From CAZKNF01 sp964554105 (GTDB taxonomy: Bacteria > Bacteroidota > Rhodothermia > Rhodothermales > VXPQ01): a stretch of 64,000 nt of DNA. The position numbers were made by a program, and so were the translations under genes. Location of the stretch: the NCBI GenBank assembly GCA_964554105.1, contig CAZKNF010000005.1, positions 1-64,000 on the forward strand, in the 5' to 3' direction. The notes below the pieces were generated by a model. It was not told the DNA's origin. It worked only from the letters and a program-made list of their open reading frames with translations, and made no database searches. Of this stretch, positions 34,582 through 43,012 are shown piece after piece. Position 1 is the first letter of the stretch. The number at the start of each line of letters is the position of its first letter.

Positions 34582-35247
34582 GTGAACATCATCCTTTTCG
34601 GTGCGACAGGCATGCTTGGATCCGCGACGCTCGCGGAGTGTCTCGCCAATCCGCGGGTTGAGCGTGTTCTCTCGGTCGGACGTCGGCCTGTTGGCGTCCG
34701 GCATGCAAAACTTCAAGAGCTCATCCTCGACAACCTATTCGACTACACCGGACATGAAGATCAGCTCACAGGATTCCACGGATGCCTCTTCTGTCTCGGC
34801 GTCTCGGCGGTGGGGAAGAGTGAGACGGAGTATCGGCGACTGACCTTCGATCTCACTATGGCGGCAGCCGACACCCTCTCCGCTCGCAATCCGAACATGA
34901 CATTCTGTTACGTATCCGGCGCGGGTACCGACAGGCAGGGCCGCGCGATGTGGGCCCGCGTGAAGGGTGAGACGGAAAACGCCCTCCTGGAGCGGCCCTT
35001 CAAGTCTGTCTATCTGTTCCGGCCGGCATATGTGCACCCCGAGCACGACGTCCCCTCGAAAACAGCCCTCTACCGAGTGTTTTACGCGGTCCTCTCTCCC
35101 CTGTACCCGGCTCTGAGACGCCTATTCCCCGGGTATGTGACGACTACGGGGCGCCTCGCTCATGCAATGATTGCAGTTGTGGATCGAGGATACCCGAGTA
35201 GCGTACTGCAAAGCAGAGACATCAATACGCTCGCAGGCGATGCATGA
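34582..35247 (+). CDS. NAD(P)-binding epimerase/dehydratase-like protein
   Basis: 221 aa. A Rossmann motif opens the protein (NIILFGATGMLGSATLAECL), followed by VLSVGRRPVGVRHAKLQELI, CLFCLGVSAVGKSETEYRRL and TFCYVSGAGTDRQGRAMWAR with the VKGETENALL Lys. This is the atypical short-chain dehydrogenase (NAD(P)H-binding, YbjT/HTATIP2-like) group; the catalytic Tyr is replaced by the S-G-A-G segment, so it may bind cofactor without being a true epimerase. A C-terminal hydrophobic patch (VFYAVLSPLYPALRRLFPG) could touch the membrane. It starts 17 bp after the TPR gene and converges on the FRG gene. Confidence 0.8.
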   Translation: MNIILFGATGMLGSATLAECLANPRVERVLSVGRRPVGVRHAKLQELILDNLFDYTGHEDQLTGFHGCLFCLGVSAVGKSETEYRRLTFDLTMAAADTLSARNPNMTFCYVSGAGTDRQGRAMWARVKGETENALLERPFKSVYLFRPAYVHPEHDVPSKTALYRVFYAVLSPLYPALRRLFPGYVTTTGRLAHAMIAVVDRGYPSSVLQSRDINTLAGDA

Positions 35248-35268
35248 GCCGACCCCACACATTCCGGC

Positions 35269-36066
35269 TCACGCGTAGTAGCGCCGAATCGATGCCGCAA
35301 CTCCATCGAGATCGGGAAAGAGATGGCGCTCCTCGATTCCCGAGAGATCGAGCTGATCCCGGATGTGCGATACGGATTCAGCCGGTACGACGTACTTCGT
35401 CAACGCGTCGGTCAGACCCTGCTCATCCAGAAACGATTCGAAAGATCGGGACGTATCCGTGCAGATTGTGAATGCGGCAGCCTGCGCGACGATCCGCGCA
35501 TCCAGCGAGGGTGGTTCTATCAGGCAGGCAAAGGTCCGAATCCTTTCCTCAAATAGATCCCACACGCCAAAATCGCCACCGTCACCAAGGACTTCCTGTT
35601 TGCTGATGTCCTCGATTCGAAGAGCTAGCTGCGGAATGTCGTAAACCGCATGGATTCGCTGCCAGTCCAGCCGCCATATCACGCACCCCTTCCCGGGCAC
35701 GGCGGATGTAGTGGCAAAGTGGGCGGCGACCAGAGGCGAATACGACCAATCCAGGAGCCGCGTCGGCACGCCGTGATGCTGCGCGATGACCAGAAGCTCC
35801 CACTCGTCGATCGGTCCGGCAGGAAGGTACGGGCGGGAATATTTGGCAAAATTGCGAAGTATGTGCGCCTCCAAATGCCTCTTTGAATGCGGCGGGTCGG
35901 TTCCGCCGAGGCGATCCAGGGATGTTAGGAGCGGCTGCGCCGTGTACGACGCGCCGTGATACACGCCGGAATCGCGACGCCGTCCGGTCGCAGGATCCGG
36001 CTCGGCCGGCGTTACCGCTTCGATGAGCTCCCCCACACTTACAATCCTTTTCTCCTCGATCTTCAT
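35269..36066 (-). CDS. FRG-domain protein
   Basis: The frame opens at 36183 inside the upstream gene; the ATG at 36066 (MKIEEKRIVSVGELIEAV) is the likely start, giving 265 aa. The FRG domain is recognised by the segment WELLVIAQHHGVPTRLLDWS near residue 100, followed by SPLVAAHFAT, the most conserved part of the family. The name-giving FRG motif itself reads VYHGAS here. FRG proteins occur in defence islands and next to toxin-like genes, but no biochemical function is proven. The upstream single-membrane-helix gene ends 23 bp before it on the same strand, so the two are likely expressed together. Confidence 0.8.
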   Translation of the reverse strand: MKIEEKRIVSVGELIEAVTPAEPDPATGRRRDSGVYHGASYTAQPLLTSLDRLGGTDPPHSKRHLEAHILRNFAKYSRPYLPAGPIDEWELLVIAQHHGVPTRLLDWSYSPLVAAHFATTSAVPGKGCVIWRLDWQRIHAVYDIPQLALRIEDISKQEVLGDGGDFGVWDLFEERIRTFACLIEPPSLDARIVAQAAAFTICTDTSRSFESFLDEQGLTDALTKYVVPAESVSHIRDQLDLSGIEERHLFPDLDGVAASIRRYYA

Positions 36067-36089
36067 ACCACCCCGAGTCAGTATCCCGC

Positions 36090-36650
36090 CTAGCGTTCTA
36101 CGATCGATATCTCCTCTGCCCAGAGGATTTCGCAGGAGCCGGCGCCGGTGTCGTCTCGTGTCGTCGAAGTCCGCCAGCGCCATCCATCTCGGGCTGTTAT
36201 GTCGACTAAATACCCTCTAGCATGAATCACGTGCCCCTCCCTGATCCGCCCCAATTCGTCGCGTACGACGTCATCGGCCGGAATGATATGCATATTCGCG
36301 CTCTGACGGATGACGGCACGCCGCGGAATCGGAAGTGTGCGTGACGACCACCAGTAGAACCGCCTCGACTGCGAGATCGAGAACTCTTGTAACACGTCCT
36401 CATCCGACATATGTCCCCACCCTAGCGCGAGATCGTAGGGCGATAGGCGAGCTTCCCGCCCGATCCAATAGGGCTCCTTGCCGAGCACTCGGGCTTCAAT
36501 TTCAAAGCGCGCGCGCGGCACGAGTCGGAATTCGTCCAACTCGAAAGGAGCCGCATCGCCGGCCGATTCTTGACTGGGCGGATCAGGCGCCGTCACGCCG
36601 GGACCGTGGCGCACGTCGCGCTGGTCCCACCACACGAATCCGAGCACCAC
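36090..36650 (-). CDS. Single-pass membrane protein, unknown, FRG partner
   Basis: At least 186 aa. The GTG at 36650 would start inside a hydrophobic segment. Read upstream in the same frame, the sequence continues as VALGLRILIVSIIVVLGFVWW, a full membrane helix, up to a TGA about 60 bp earlier, with GGAGG between and no ATG or GTG at the right distance. The true start may therefore be a rare CTG or ATT codon near 36690, and the 5' end here is approximate. The outer or inner domain carries RFEIEARVLGKEPYWIGREA, MSDEDVLQEFSISQSRRFYW and a C-terminal EILWAEEISIVER, with no family that I recognise. It lies directly before the FRG gene, 23 bp away. Confidence 0.6.
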   Translation of the reverse strand: MVLGFVWWDQRDVRHGPGVTAPDPPSQESAGDAAPFELDEFRLVPRARFEIEARVLGKEPYWIGREARLSPYDLALGWGHMSDEDVLQEFSISQSRRFYWWSSRTLPIPRRAVIRQSANMHIIPADDVVRDELGRIREGHVIHARGYLVDITARDGWRWRTSTTRDDTGAGSCEILWAEEISIVER

Positions 36651-36933
36651 AATGATCGATACGATCAGAATTCTGAGTCCCAGGGCAACCCTCCGCGTCG
36701 CGCGTTTTCAGGAACATGCAAGCCATGAATTTAGCGGGTTGTATCGCTTCGTGCAAAAGTCGCTCCACTACGAATCACCCCGACCAGACGAGTGAAGCCA
36801 GGGCTCTTCCCGGCAGGCGGCCGAGCCTGGTGTCCCGGGATTCAATTTTCTCACGTTTGATCTGCCCTTAATTTTTTAGGTTTATTTTTGCGGCAAATCC
36901 GAATTCCATCCAAAGCCAAACGAACGCAACAGG

Positions 36934-38592
36934 ATGATTGAGGACCTCTGGTACAAGAACACGGTGATCTACAGCCTCGAGCTGGAAACCTTTATGGACG
37001 CGGACGGCGACGGCGTCGGCGATTTCGAGGGACTGATCCGGAGGCTGGACTACCTGCAGTCGCTCGGCATCGGGGCCGTGTGGCTGGCACCGTTTCAACC
37101 GACACCAAACCGGGACAACGGGTACGACGTCAGCGACTACTATGGTGTGGATCCGCGCCACGGGTCCAGCGGTGATCTCGTGGAGTTTATGCACCAGGCA
37201 AAAAAGCGCGGCATCAGGGTACTCATGGATCTCGTAGTGAACCACACCTCGGACGAACACCCATGGTTTCAGGAGGCCCGAAAGGACAAGGAATCGCGCT
37301 TCCGTGACTGGTACATCTGGTCGAAGGAGAAACCGTCGAACTGGGACGAGGGCGTGGTATTTCCGGGCGTTCAGGAGGAAACGTGGACCTACGACAGGAA
37401 GGCGCGCGAGTATTTCTATCACCGCTTCTTCGACTTCCAGCCCGATCTCAATATGGACAATCCGCAGGTCCGAACGCAGATACGACGTATCATAGGATAC
37501 TGGCTTGAGATCGGAATGGAGGGGTTTCGGCTCGATGCCGTTCCGTTCATGATCGAGCGCACCGTGCCCGGCGACAATCAGGCCTCGCTGCAATTCGAGT
37601 ACCTTCACGAGTTTCGCCGATTCGTTCAGTGGCGAAGGGGCGACGCCATCCTGCTGGGAGAAGCTAACGTTTCGCCTGAAGAAACGCTTCCGTACTTCGG
37701 GCAGACCGGGGACACGGGAATCCACATGATGTTTAACTTCTTCCTGAATCAGCACCTCTTCTACACGCTGGCCACCGCGGACGTCCAGCCTCTGATCGAT
37801 GCCCTCGAGGCCACGCGCGACATCCCGGAAACCGCTCAGTGGGCCACTTTCCTCCGCAATCACGATGAACTCGACCTGGGACGGCTGTCGGATGAACAGC
37901 GCGCGAAGGTGTTCGATCGCTTCGCACCGGAGGAAGACATGCAGCTCTACGGCCGGGGCATCCGCCGCCGGCTCGCACCGATGCTCGGGGATCGACGGCA
38001 TGAAGAGCTCGCCTACAGCGTACTGTTCTCCCTACCCGGCGCACCGGTGATCCGGTACGGAGACGAGCTCGGGATGGGTGACGATCTTACCCGTTCCGGA
38101 CGTGAGTCGGTACGGACACCCATGCAGTGGTCGAACGCGAAGCACGGCGGATTCTCGACGGCGGAAAAAATCGTGATTCCGACGATCGACGAGGGTGTCT
38201 GGAGCTATGATCACGTAAATGTCGCTGCGCAGCGCCGCGATCCGAACTCGCTGCTGAACCTGACCGCTAGACTGATCCGCTTGCGAAAAGAATGTCCCGA
38301 AATCGGACGGGGCGAGTTTACAATCCTGGAAACCGGGTCGCCGCACGTCCTCGCGATACGCTATGACTGGAGAGGGAATTCGGTGCTCGTCGTGCATAAT
38401 TTTGACGAAAGACCCCACGAGATCTGCATAGAGCCGAACGTGGAGGGCGGGCATCTGTTGTCCAATCTGCTCGTCTCGGAGGATCTCGAGGCCGATGAGA
38501 ACGGAGTCCACACGATGGTGCTGGGGCCGACAGACTACTGTTGGTTCCGAATTGGCGGACTGGATTATGCCGTCCAGCGCAGGCGCGAGTAG
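36934..38592 (+). CDS. treS: GH13 trehalose synthase-like enzyme
   Basis: 552 aa, without signal peptide. The GH13 catalytic triad is complete: nucleophile Asp at about 201 (GFRLDAVP), acid/base Glu at about 243 (LLGEANV) and the stabilising Asp at about 311 (FLRNHDE). The opening DLWYKNTVIYSLELETFMDA and the segment GVGDFEGLIRRLDYLQSLGI resemble trehalose synthase (maltose alpha-D-glucosyltransferase), which interconverts maltose and trehalose. MDLVVNHTSDEHPWFQEAR and MQWSNAKHGGFS fit the same subfamily; no fused maltokinase is present. Related sucrose- or glucan-acting GH13 enzymes share much of this pattern, so the product call is probable rather than certain. It ends one base before the convergent esterase gene. 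Confidence 0.75.
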   Translation: MIEDLWYKNTVIYSLELETFMDADGDGVGDFEGLIRRLDYLQSLGIGAVWLAPFQPTPNRDNGYDVSDYYGVDPRHGSSGDLVEFMHQAKKRGIRVLMDLVVNHTSDEHPWFQEARKDKESRFRDWYIWSKEKPSNWDEGVVFPGVQEETWTYDRKAREYFYHRFFDFQPDLNMDNPQVRTQIRRIIGYWLEIGMEGFRLDAVPFMIERTVPGDNQASLQFEYLHEFRRFVQWRRGDAILLGEANVSPEETLPYFGQTGDTGIHMMFNFFLNQHLFYTLATADVQPLIDALEATRDIPETAQWATFLRNHDELDLGRLSDEQRAKVFDRFAPEEDMQLYGRGIRRRLAPMLGDRRHEELAYSVLFSLPGAPVIRYGDELGMGDDLTRSGRESVRTPMQWSNAKHGGFSTAEKIVIPTIDEGVWSYDHVNVAAQRRDPNSLLNLTARLIRLRKECPEIGRGEFTILETGSPHVLAIRYDWRGNSVLVVHNFDERPHEICIEPNVEGGHLLSNLLVSEDLEADENGVHTMVLGPTDYCWFRIGGLDYAVQRRRE

Positions 38593-38593
38593 G

Positions 38594-40645
38594 TCAGTCC
38601 ACCAACAAAAACGGATGCCGCGCGGGGAGCTCCGGCGCCGTCCCTTTTTCAAGCGGACGAACCGCCTCGGTGGCGTCGAACCAGACGTACTCGTCAAACT
38701 GCCTGGGAAGAACGGCCCGGAAGTAGTGGCTGCGCAGCTCGGTTTCGGGTCGATAAATGACGCCTATTGCCCGTTCCATGCGCGACTCGCCGAGTTCAAA
38801 GCGGATATCCGGATGTGCCGGCTCTCGCAGATGAAGTAAGAACCGGTGTATCCCACTGTCGTGGCATAGCCTTTCATAGCTCTCCGGATGCGCCGGTCGC
38901 AGCGTCTTCACCTCGACGTCACCTCCCCAATTCGATGCCGCGGCGACGGTGCCGGTGTTCGTGCCGAATCCGATCAGGTAGGCGCGGTCACCGAACTCCT
39001 GGCGACACAGCTCGCCAATGTTCGTTTGCCCCGACGTGGACATGGTCGTCGCAGAGGCGTCACCGATGTGGGAATTGTGCGCCCACACGACGACCCGCGT
39101 GTCCGGACCACGGAATTCGAGCAGCGCCTTGAGCGTCGCGAACATGTGGCCGTCGCGGAGATTCCAGCTGTCCGGCGAACCGTAATAGACGCTCCTGTAG
39201 TATCGCTCGGCCTCCGCAACGACGCGTGCATTCTGCAGGGCGTCGAATAGCCGATCTCCGTCGCCTCCGGCGCCTCCCGACTCGATCCGCTTCTCGAGGA
39301 GATCTTGCAACATCTGCGTGACCTCGTGCTCGCAACCTCGAAATTGCTGGGAAACGACCGCCTTACCGTAAAGCGCGGGATCGGCCTCGAACGGCGTGAG
39401 GCAATCATACCGCTTCCGCGCCTGCCGGGCCAGTTCCGGATCGACATCCTCCAGATAGCGCAAGACCTGGTGAATGGACGAGTACAGGCTGTAGAGATCC
39501 AGACCAAAAAAGCCCACCTTTCGCCGCTGCCCAGTCCGCTCTTCGTTGTATGTGCGGAGCCACTCCACGAATTCGAGTACCTCGCGGTTGCGCCACATCC
39601 AGGTTGGAAATCGGTCGAAGGCCTGCTCCGCACGCCGCAGCCTCGGCTCTCGTCCGCGCACGTACTCATCGACGTGCTCGGCATCAGGCCAGTCGGCCTC
39701 CACCGCAATCGTGTCAAATCCTCTCTGCTCGATGAGCGCTCTGGTGATCTTCTGCCGCATCCGATAGAACTCCGACGTCCCGTGCGAGGCTTCACCGATC
39801 ATCACGACCCCGGCATCCCCAATGCGCTCGATCAACGCCCCGAGATCGGCTCCATCGATTGCCGAGAACGGCTCGGCAACATTAGAAATCAGGTTGGAAA
39901 GTTCGGTTCGCGAGCGATGAACACGCGCACCCGACGCGTAAGGTGCTGCCGTGGTCGCATCGGCATCACCGCCGTCCTCTCGATCACCCAGAAAGCGGAC
40001 GAACCAGCGAGCGGCCTGTCGCCCTACCTCTTCCAGGGCGCCCGGCTCTTCGAAGAGATGACCGGCGCGCGACACGAGCGTCAGCTTCGTCTCGCCTCGC
40101 ATCTTCCGCAAGGCCGCACGGTTGAGCTCGATTACCTTTGTGTCCCGCTCTCCCACGATGAGTAGCGTGGGCGCCTTTACGCGCGTAAGTGCATTTCCGG
40201 CGAGATCCGGACGACCACCGCGAGAAACGACGGCTTCCACCCTATCGGGCATCTCCGCCGCAGCGATGAGTGCGGCGCCGGCGCCCGTACTCGCACCAAA
40301 GCAGCCGACCGGCAGGGTCTGTGTATCGGGATGGGACGACAGCCAGCGCGTCGCTCCCATAAGGCGCTCCGCCAACATCGGAATATCGAACCGCAGGTGC
40401 GCCGAGATTCGGTCGACGCGTTCTTCTTCCGACGTCAGAAGGTCGATCAGCAGCGTCGCCAGCCCGGCATCCTGAAGCGTCTCAGCCACCTGCCGGTTAC
40501 GGGGGCTGCGGCGACTGCTTCCACTGCCGTGCGCGAAGAGAACCACACCAGACGCCCCTTCCGGGACGGCGAGGCTTCCCTCCAACCTCACGCCGCCGGC
40601 ATCCACGTGAACGACCTCATGTGCAACCGCCACATCATCAGCCAT
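38594..40645 (-). CDS. Alpha/beta-hydrolase fused to erythromycin-esterase-like domain
   Basis: 683 aa with two domains. Residues 1-220 form an alpha/beta hydrolase of the dienelactone-hydrolase type: LFAHGSGSSR, nucleophile Ser119 in CFGASTGAG, LLIVGERDTKV with the Asp, and SRAGHLFEEPG with the His. Residues about 245-675 form an erythromycin-esterase-like domain: MIGEASHGTSEFYRMRQKIT, IAVEADWPDAEHVDEYVRG, FFGLDLYSLYSS and WAHNSHIGDA. The latter family includes macrolide esterases but is mostly of unknown substrate in environmental bacteria. A phosphoribosyltransferase gene ends 13 bp upstream on the same strand; the same three domains recur together in other bacteria, which suggests a shared, still unnamed pathway rather than resistance. 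Confidence 0.85.
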   Translation of the reverse strand: MADDVAVAHEVVHVDAGGVRLEGSLAVPEGASGVVLFAHGSGSSRRSPRNRQVAETLQDAGLATLLIDLLTSEEERVDRISAHLRFDIPMLAERLMGATRWLSSHPDTQTLPVGCFGASTGAGAALIAAAEMPDRVEAVVSRGGRPDLAGNALTRVKAPTLLIVGERDTKVIELNRAALRKMRGETKLTLVSRAGHLFEEPGALEEVGRQAARWFVRFLGDREDGGDADATTAAPYASGARVHRSRTELSNLISNVAEPFSAIDGADLGALIERIGDAGVVMIGEASHGTSEFYRMRQKITRALIEQRGFDTIAVEADWPDAEHVDEYVRGREPRLRRAEQAFDRFPTWMWRNREVLEFVEWLRTYNEERTGQRRKVGFFGLDLYSLYSSIHQVLRYLEDVDPELARQARKRYDCLTPFEADPALYGKAVVSQQFRGCEHEVTQMLQDLLEKRIESGGAGGDGDRLFDALQNARVVAEAERYYRSVYYGSPDSWNLRDGHMFATLKALLEFRGPDTRVVVWAHNSHIGDASATTMSTSGQTNIGELCRQEFGDRAYLIGFGTNTGTVAAASNWGGDVEVKTLRPAHPESYERLCHDSGIHRFLLHLREPAHPDIRFELGESRMERAIGVIYRPETELRSHYFRAVLPRQFDEYVWFDATEAVRPLEKGTAPELPARHPFLLVD

Positions 40646-40658
40646 TTCTACTCACCTC

Positions 40659-41339
40659 TCAGCCCTCGTCCAGATCTTCCAGCGTAACCTGGTCCCGAGC
40701 TTCCTCGAGAAGTTCAATGACTTCTGCGTCCGATGTCTGGGTGAAGTTCTCGTACCAGTGGCCGACGGCTCGAAACGACTCGGGAATGGAGACGCAAACG
40801 ATGTCGTCAGCTAATTTTTCGATGCTGCGGACGGTTTCCCGAGCGCAGACGGGGACCGCCACGATCACTCGATCGGGCTCTCCCCGGCGCACGGCCTCTA
40901 TGGCGGCGCGCATCGTGACACCGGTAGCGAGTCCGTCATCAACCAGAATAGCCGTCCGCCCCTGCACGTCCGGCAAACCGGCATCTCCACGATACTCCTC
41001 CAGCCGGCGGCGCATCTCGGCGATTTCGGATCGCGCCACGCGTGCGATGTCGTCCTCCGTCAACTGCAGTTGTCGAATGGTATACTCGTCGAGAATGGTA
41101 ATCTCGCCCTGAGCAATCGCCCCGATGCCCAGCTCTGGCTGCATGGGCGCACCAATCTTCCGGGCTACGATCACGTCGAGCGGCGCATTGAGCTCCATGG
41201 CGATCTCAAATGCCACCGGCACGCCGCCCCGCGGCAGACCGAGGACTATCAGCTCCTCCTCGCGATATGCTGCCAATTGCGCGGCAAGCCGGCGGCCCGC
41301 TTCTCGACGATCCCTGAATATCGTGTCCGTCAGCGGCAT
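40659..41339 (-). CDS. Phosphoribosyltransferase-domain protein
   Basis: The frame opens at 41384, but GGAGG 7 nt before the ATG at 41339 (MPLTDTIFRDRREAGRRLAA) fixes the start (226 aa). The PRTase core is present: LIVLGLPRGGVPVAFEIAM, the phosphoribosyl-pyrophosphate loop region AILVDDGLATGVTMRAAIEA, and VIVAVPVCARETV. The flexible hood and the middle helix (ILDEYTIRQLQLTEDDIARV) match the subfamily found fused or adjacent to dienelactone-hydrolase and erythromycin-esterase domains. Its base or acceptor is unknown. It is the first gene of a two-gene leftward unit with the esterase fusion 13 bp downstream. Confidence 0.87.
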   Translation of the reverse strand: MPLTDTIFRDRREAGRRLAAQLAAYREEELIVLGLPRGGVPVAFEIAMELNAPLDVIVARKIGAPMQPELGIGAIAQGEITILDEYTIRQLQLTEDDIARVARSEIAEMRRRLEEYRGDAGLPDVQGRTAILVDDGLATGVTMRAAIEAVRRGEPDRVIVAVPVCARETVRSIEKLADDIVCVSIPESFRAVGHWYENFTQTSDAEVIELLEEARDQVTLEDLDEG

Positions 41340-41452
41340 AGCAATCCTCCCCGGCAGGTATCTCGTGAACCGAACGGAGCGCATGATTCCTCGTGCGTCC
41401 TCACGTTGTAATCGCGCGCGTCGTCACGATGTTTTGCCGGTTCATGAGATCG

Positions 41453-41668
41453 TTACGCCGCTTTCTCCCCATCGATGCCGGTGAATCCGGCGAGCCTTTC
41501 CATAAGCGTATCCATCTTCCAATCGATGATCTTTATCTGATAGGAAATATGCTCGTCCATGCAGCGACCGTTCTGGAGAAGCTCCCTCTTTTGCTCACCA
41601 AGTCGGCATAGCCGCGCATTGATGTACTGGATGGCTTGCTCCCGTCCGATAATTGACTTGCTGGGCAA
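41453..41668 (-). CDS. Small helical protein, unknown
   Basis: 71 aa from a TTG start (MPSKSIIGREQAIQYINAR), ending in DGEKAA. The sequence is strongly helical with spaced hydrophobics and many charged residues (CRLGEQKRELLQNGRCMDEH, ISYQIKIIDWKMDTLMERL), so a short coiled-coil or helical hairpin is likely. No domain is recognised. It lies alone in the spacer between the phosphoribosyltransferase and rlpA genes, divergent from the latter. Codon use looks like that of the neighbours, which supports it as a gene, but the TTG start and the small size leave real doubt. Confidence 0.5.
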   Translation of the reverse strand: MPSKSIIGREQAIQYINARLCRLGEQKRELLQNGRCMDEHISYQIKIIDWKMDTLMERLAGFTGIDGEKAA

Positions 41669-41884
41669 TCGTAACCTGATCTATAGGAGTGAGGTCCCTG
41701 TCCGCATCGATCAGTATAGGGCGAATTTGAAGATTGGAAGAAGGGTATAAGGATGTATCCGAGAGGAGGGTGCGGCCCATCCGGCAGGTGCGGTTCGACT
41801 GCCATCAATGGCGCTAATGGCGCATGCTTGTTGGCACGGAGATTGATCAGTGTCGCGGGACTTTACATCATAGAGAACAAAGAG

Positions 41885-42454
41885 ATGATGAGAATCTCGA
41901 AGAATAGGACCGGTTATGTAGTCGGATTCGTGCTTGCACTTATCCTTGCCGCGTGCGTCTTTACGTCGCTGCAGCGATCATCCGTCCAGTTGACGACCGC
42001 AGTCGTCCCGGAAACAGTACATAAGCCGGCCGATGCGGTGACGGGTGGAACGGCTTCCGAAGCGGCGATGCGAAGCGCTGCTGCAGCGGATCCCGAGCAG
42101 CTGACATCATCGCCATCTGAGGCGTCGACGGGATCGGAGACCACGACGCCGGCGGCGGCTCGTGTGCTCGGATCAGGTGAGGCCAGTTACTACGGCAGCC
42201 AGTTTGCCGGCCGACCGACCGCGAACGGCGAACGATTCGATCCCGGCGGGCTCACGGCCGCACACCGCACGCTTCCCTTCGGATCGCGCGTCCGCGTAAC
42301 AAATGCGCACAACGGCCGATCCGTAGTCGTTCGCATCAACGACCGAGGACCGTTTATCGCCGGTCGCCTGATCGACGTCTCACGCGGCGCCGCCGAGCAA
42401 CTCGGAATGGTGCAGGCCGGTACCGCGCAGGTCCAGCTTGAACTGCTCTCGTAA
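41885..42454 (+). CDS. rlpA: RlpA-family septal-ring-like DPBB protein
   Basis: The frame opens at 41753; the ATG at 41885 (or 41888) starts a signal or anchor segment, MMRISKNRTGYVVGFVLALI, whose Ala-Ala-Cys (LAAC) could be a lipobox, giving 189 aa. A Ser/Thr/Ala-rich linker leads to the double-psi beta-barrel: GEASYYGSQFAGRPTANGER, LTAAHRTLPFGSRVRVTN, VVVRINDRGPFIAGRLIDVS and AAEQLGMVQAGTAQV, all hallmark RlpA segments with the catalytic-type Asp. RlpA proteins bind or cleave naked glycan strands of peptidoglycan; the SPOR domain of the E. coli protein is absent here. It precedes a small exported-protein gene and the assembly gap. Confidence 0.9.
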   Translation: MMRISKNRTGYVVGFVLALILAACVFTSLQRSSVQLTTAVVPETVHKPADAVTGGTASEAAMRSAAAADPEQLTSSPSEASTGSETTTPAAARVLGSGEASYYGSQFAGRPTANGERFDPGGLTAAHRTLPFGSRVRVTNAHNGRSVVVRINDRGPFIAGRLIDVSRGAAEQLGMVQAGTAQVQLELLS

Positions 42455-42482
42455 CGAGTCACTTCGAAAAGACGCCTTGCAG

Positions 42483-42728
42483 ATGCGTGCTCCTTTCTTA
42501 TCGAGTATTCATTCGGTCCTTTTGCTACTAGTTATGCTGCAAGGCCCTGCCCGTGTCGCAGCTCAGGATAGTTCGCACGAGATTTCGCGTGGCACCCCCG
42601 TACGAATACAGCTTGAAGAGAGCGCTGGCGTACGGGGCACCTTCGAACGTTCATTCTTTCAAAACTATTCCATTGGACGCGAATCCGCAGCGACATGGCA
42701 GGAATTTGCTTCTCGGGCTAGACGCTGA
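42483..42728 (+). CDS. Small secreted protein, possibly truncated
   Basis: 81 aa from the ATG at 42483: a signal peptide (MRAPFLSSIHSVLLLLVMLQ) followed by a beta-strand segment, SRGTPVRIQLEESAGVRGTF, of the kind seen at the start of SH3-like exported domains. After that point the sequence loses any pattern (SFFQNYSIGRESAATWQEFA) and stops. A frameshift near 42650 would open a longer reading, so this may be a broken or misassembled gene; it lies at the end of the left contig, 75 bp before the duplicated 55-bp overlap at the gap. No function is suggested. Confidence 0.45.
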   Translation: MRAPFLSSIHSVLLLLVMLQGPARVAAQDSSHEISRGTPVRIQLEESAGVRGTFERSFFQNYSIGRESAATWQEFASRARR

Positions 42729-42802
42729 TCGCCCAGATGTCACAAGGTTGATAGCGGCGCAAACCACTTGGCCGATTCTGCAACACGATCATTCAAGATG
42801 AT

Positions 42803-42857
42803 CATCCAGAATGATAACCGCCGAAGATTTCCTTCCCGACAGGCTCAATCTTACTGC
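42803..42857 (+). repeat. 55-bp contig-end copy, left of gap
   Basis: These 55 bases are identical to 42958-43012 on the other side of the N run. Both copies contain the start of the uracil-DNA glycosylase gene. An exact 55-bp match that ends at the gap on one side and starts at it on the other is the mark of two contigs that overlap by one k-mer. Confidence 0.95.
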
Positions 42858-42957
42858 NNNNNNNNNNNNNNNNNNNNNNNNNNNNNNNNNNNNNNNNNNN
42901 NNNNNNNNNNNNNNNNNNNNNNNNNNNNNNNNNNNNNNNNNNNNNNNNNNNNNNNNN
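42858..42957. other. Assembly gap of exactly 100 N
   Basis: A run of exactly 100 unknown bases. The flanks carry the same 55-bp sequence, so the true distance is probably negative (the contigs overlap) and no sequence may be missing. An open frame running through the gap from 42768 is an artefact. Confidence 0.98.
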
Positions 42958-43012
42958 CATCCAGAATGATAACCGCCGAAGATTTCCTTCCCGACAGGCT
43001 CAATCTTACTGC
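42958..43012 (+). repeat. 55-bp contig-end copy, right of gap
   Basis: Identical to 42803-42857. If the two are collapsed, the glycosylase gene at 42966 simply continues from the left contig, whose copy of the ATG is at 42811. Confidence 0.95.

Noticed and set aside
38594..40645. Calling the esterase fusion a macrolide resistance gene
   Set aside because: The erythromycin-esterase-like family is mostly of unknown substrate in environmental bacteria, and the fusion with a hydrolase and PRTase neighbour points elsewhere.
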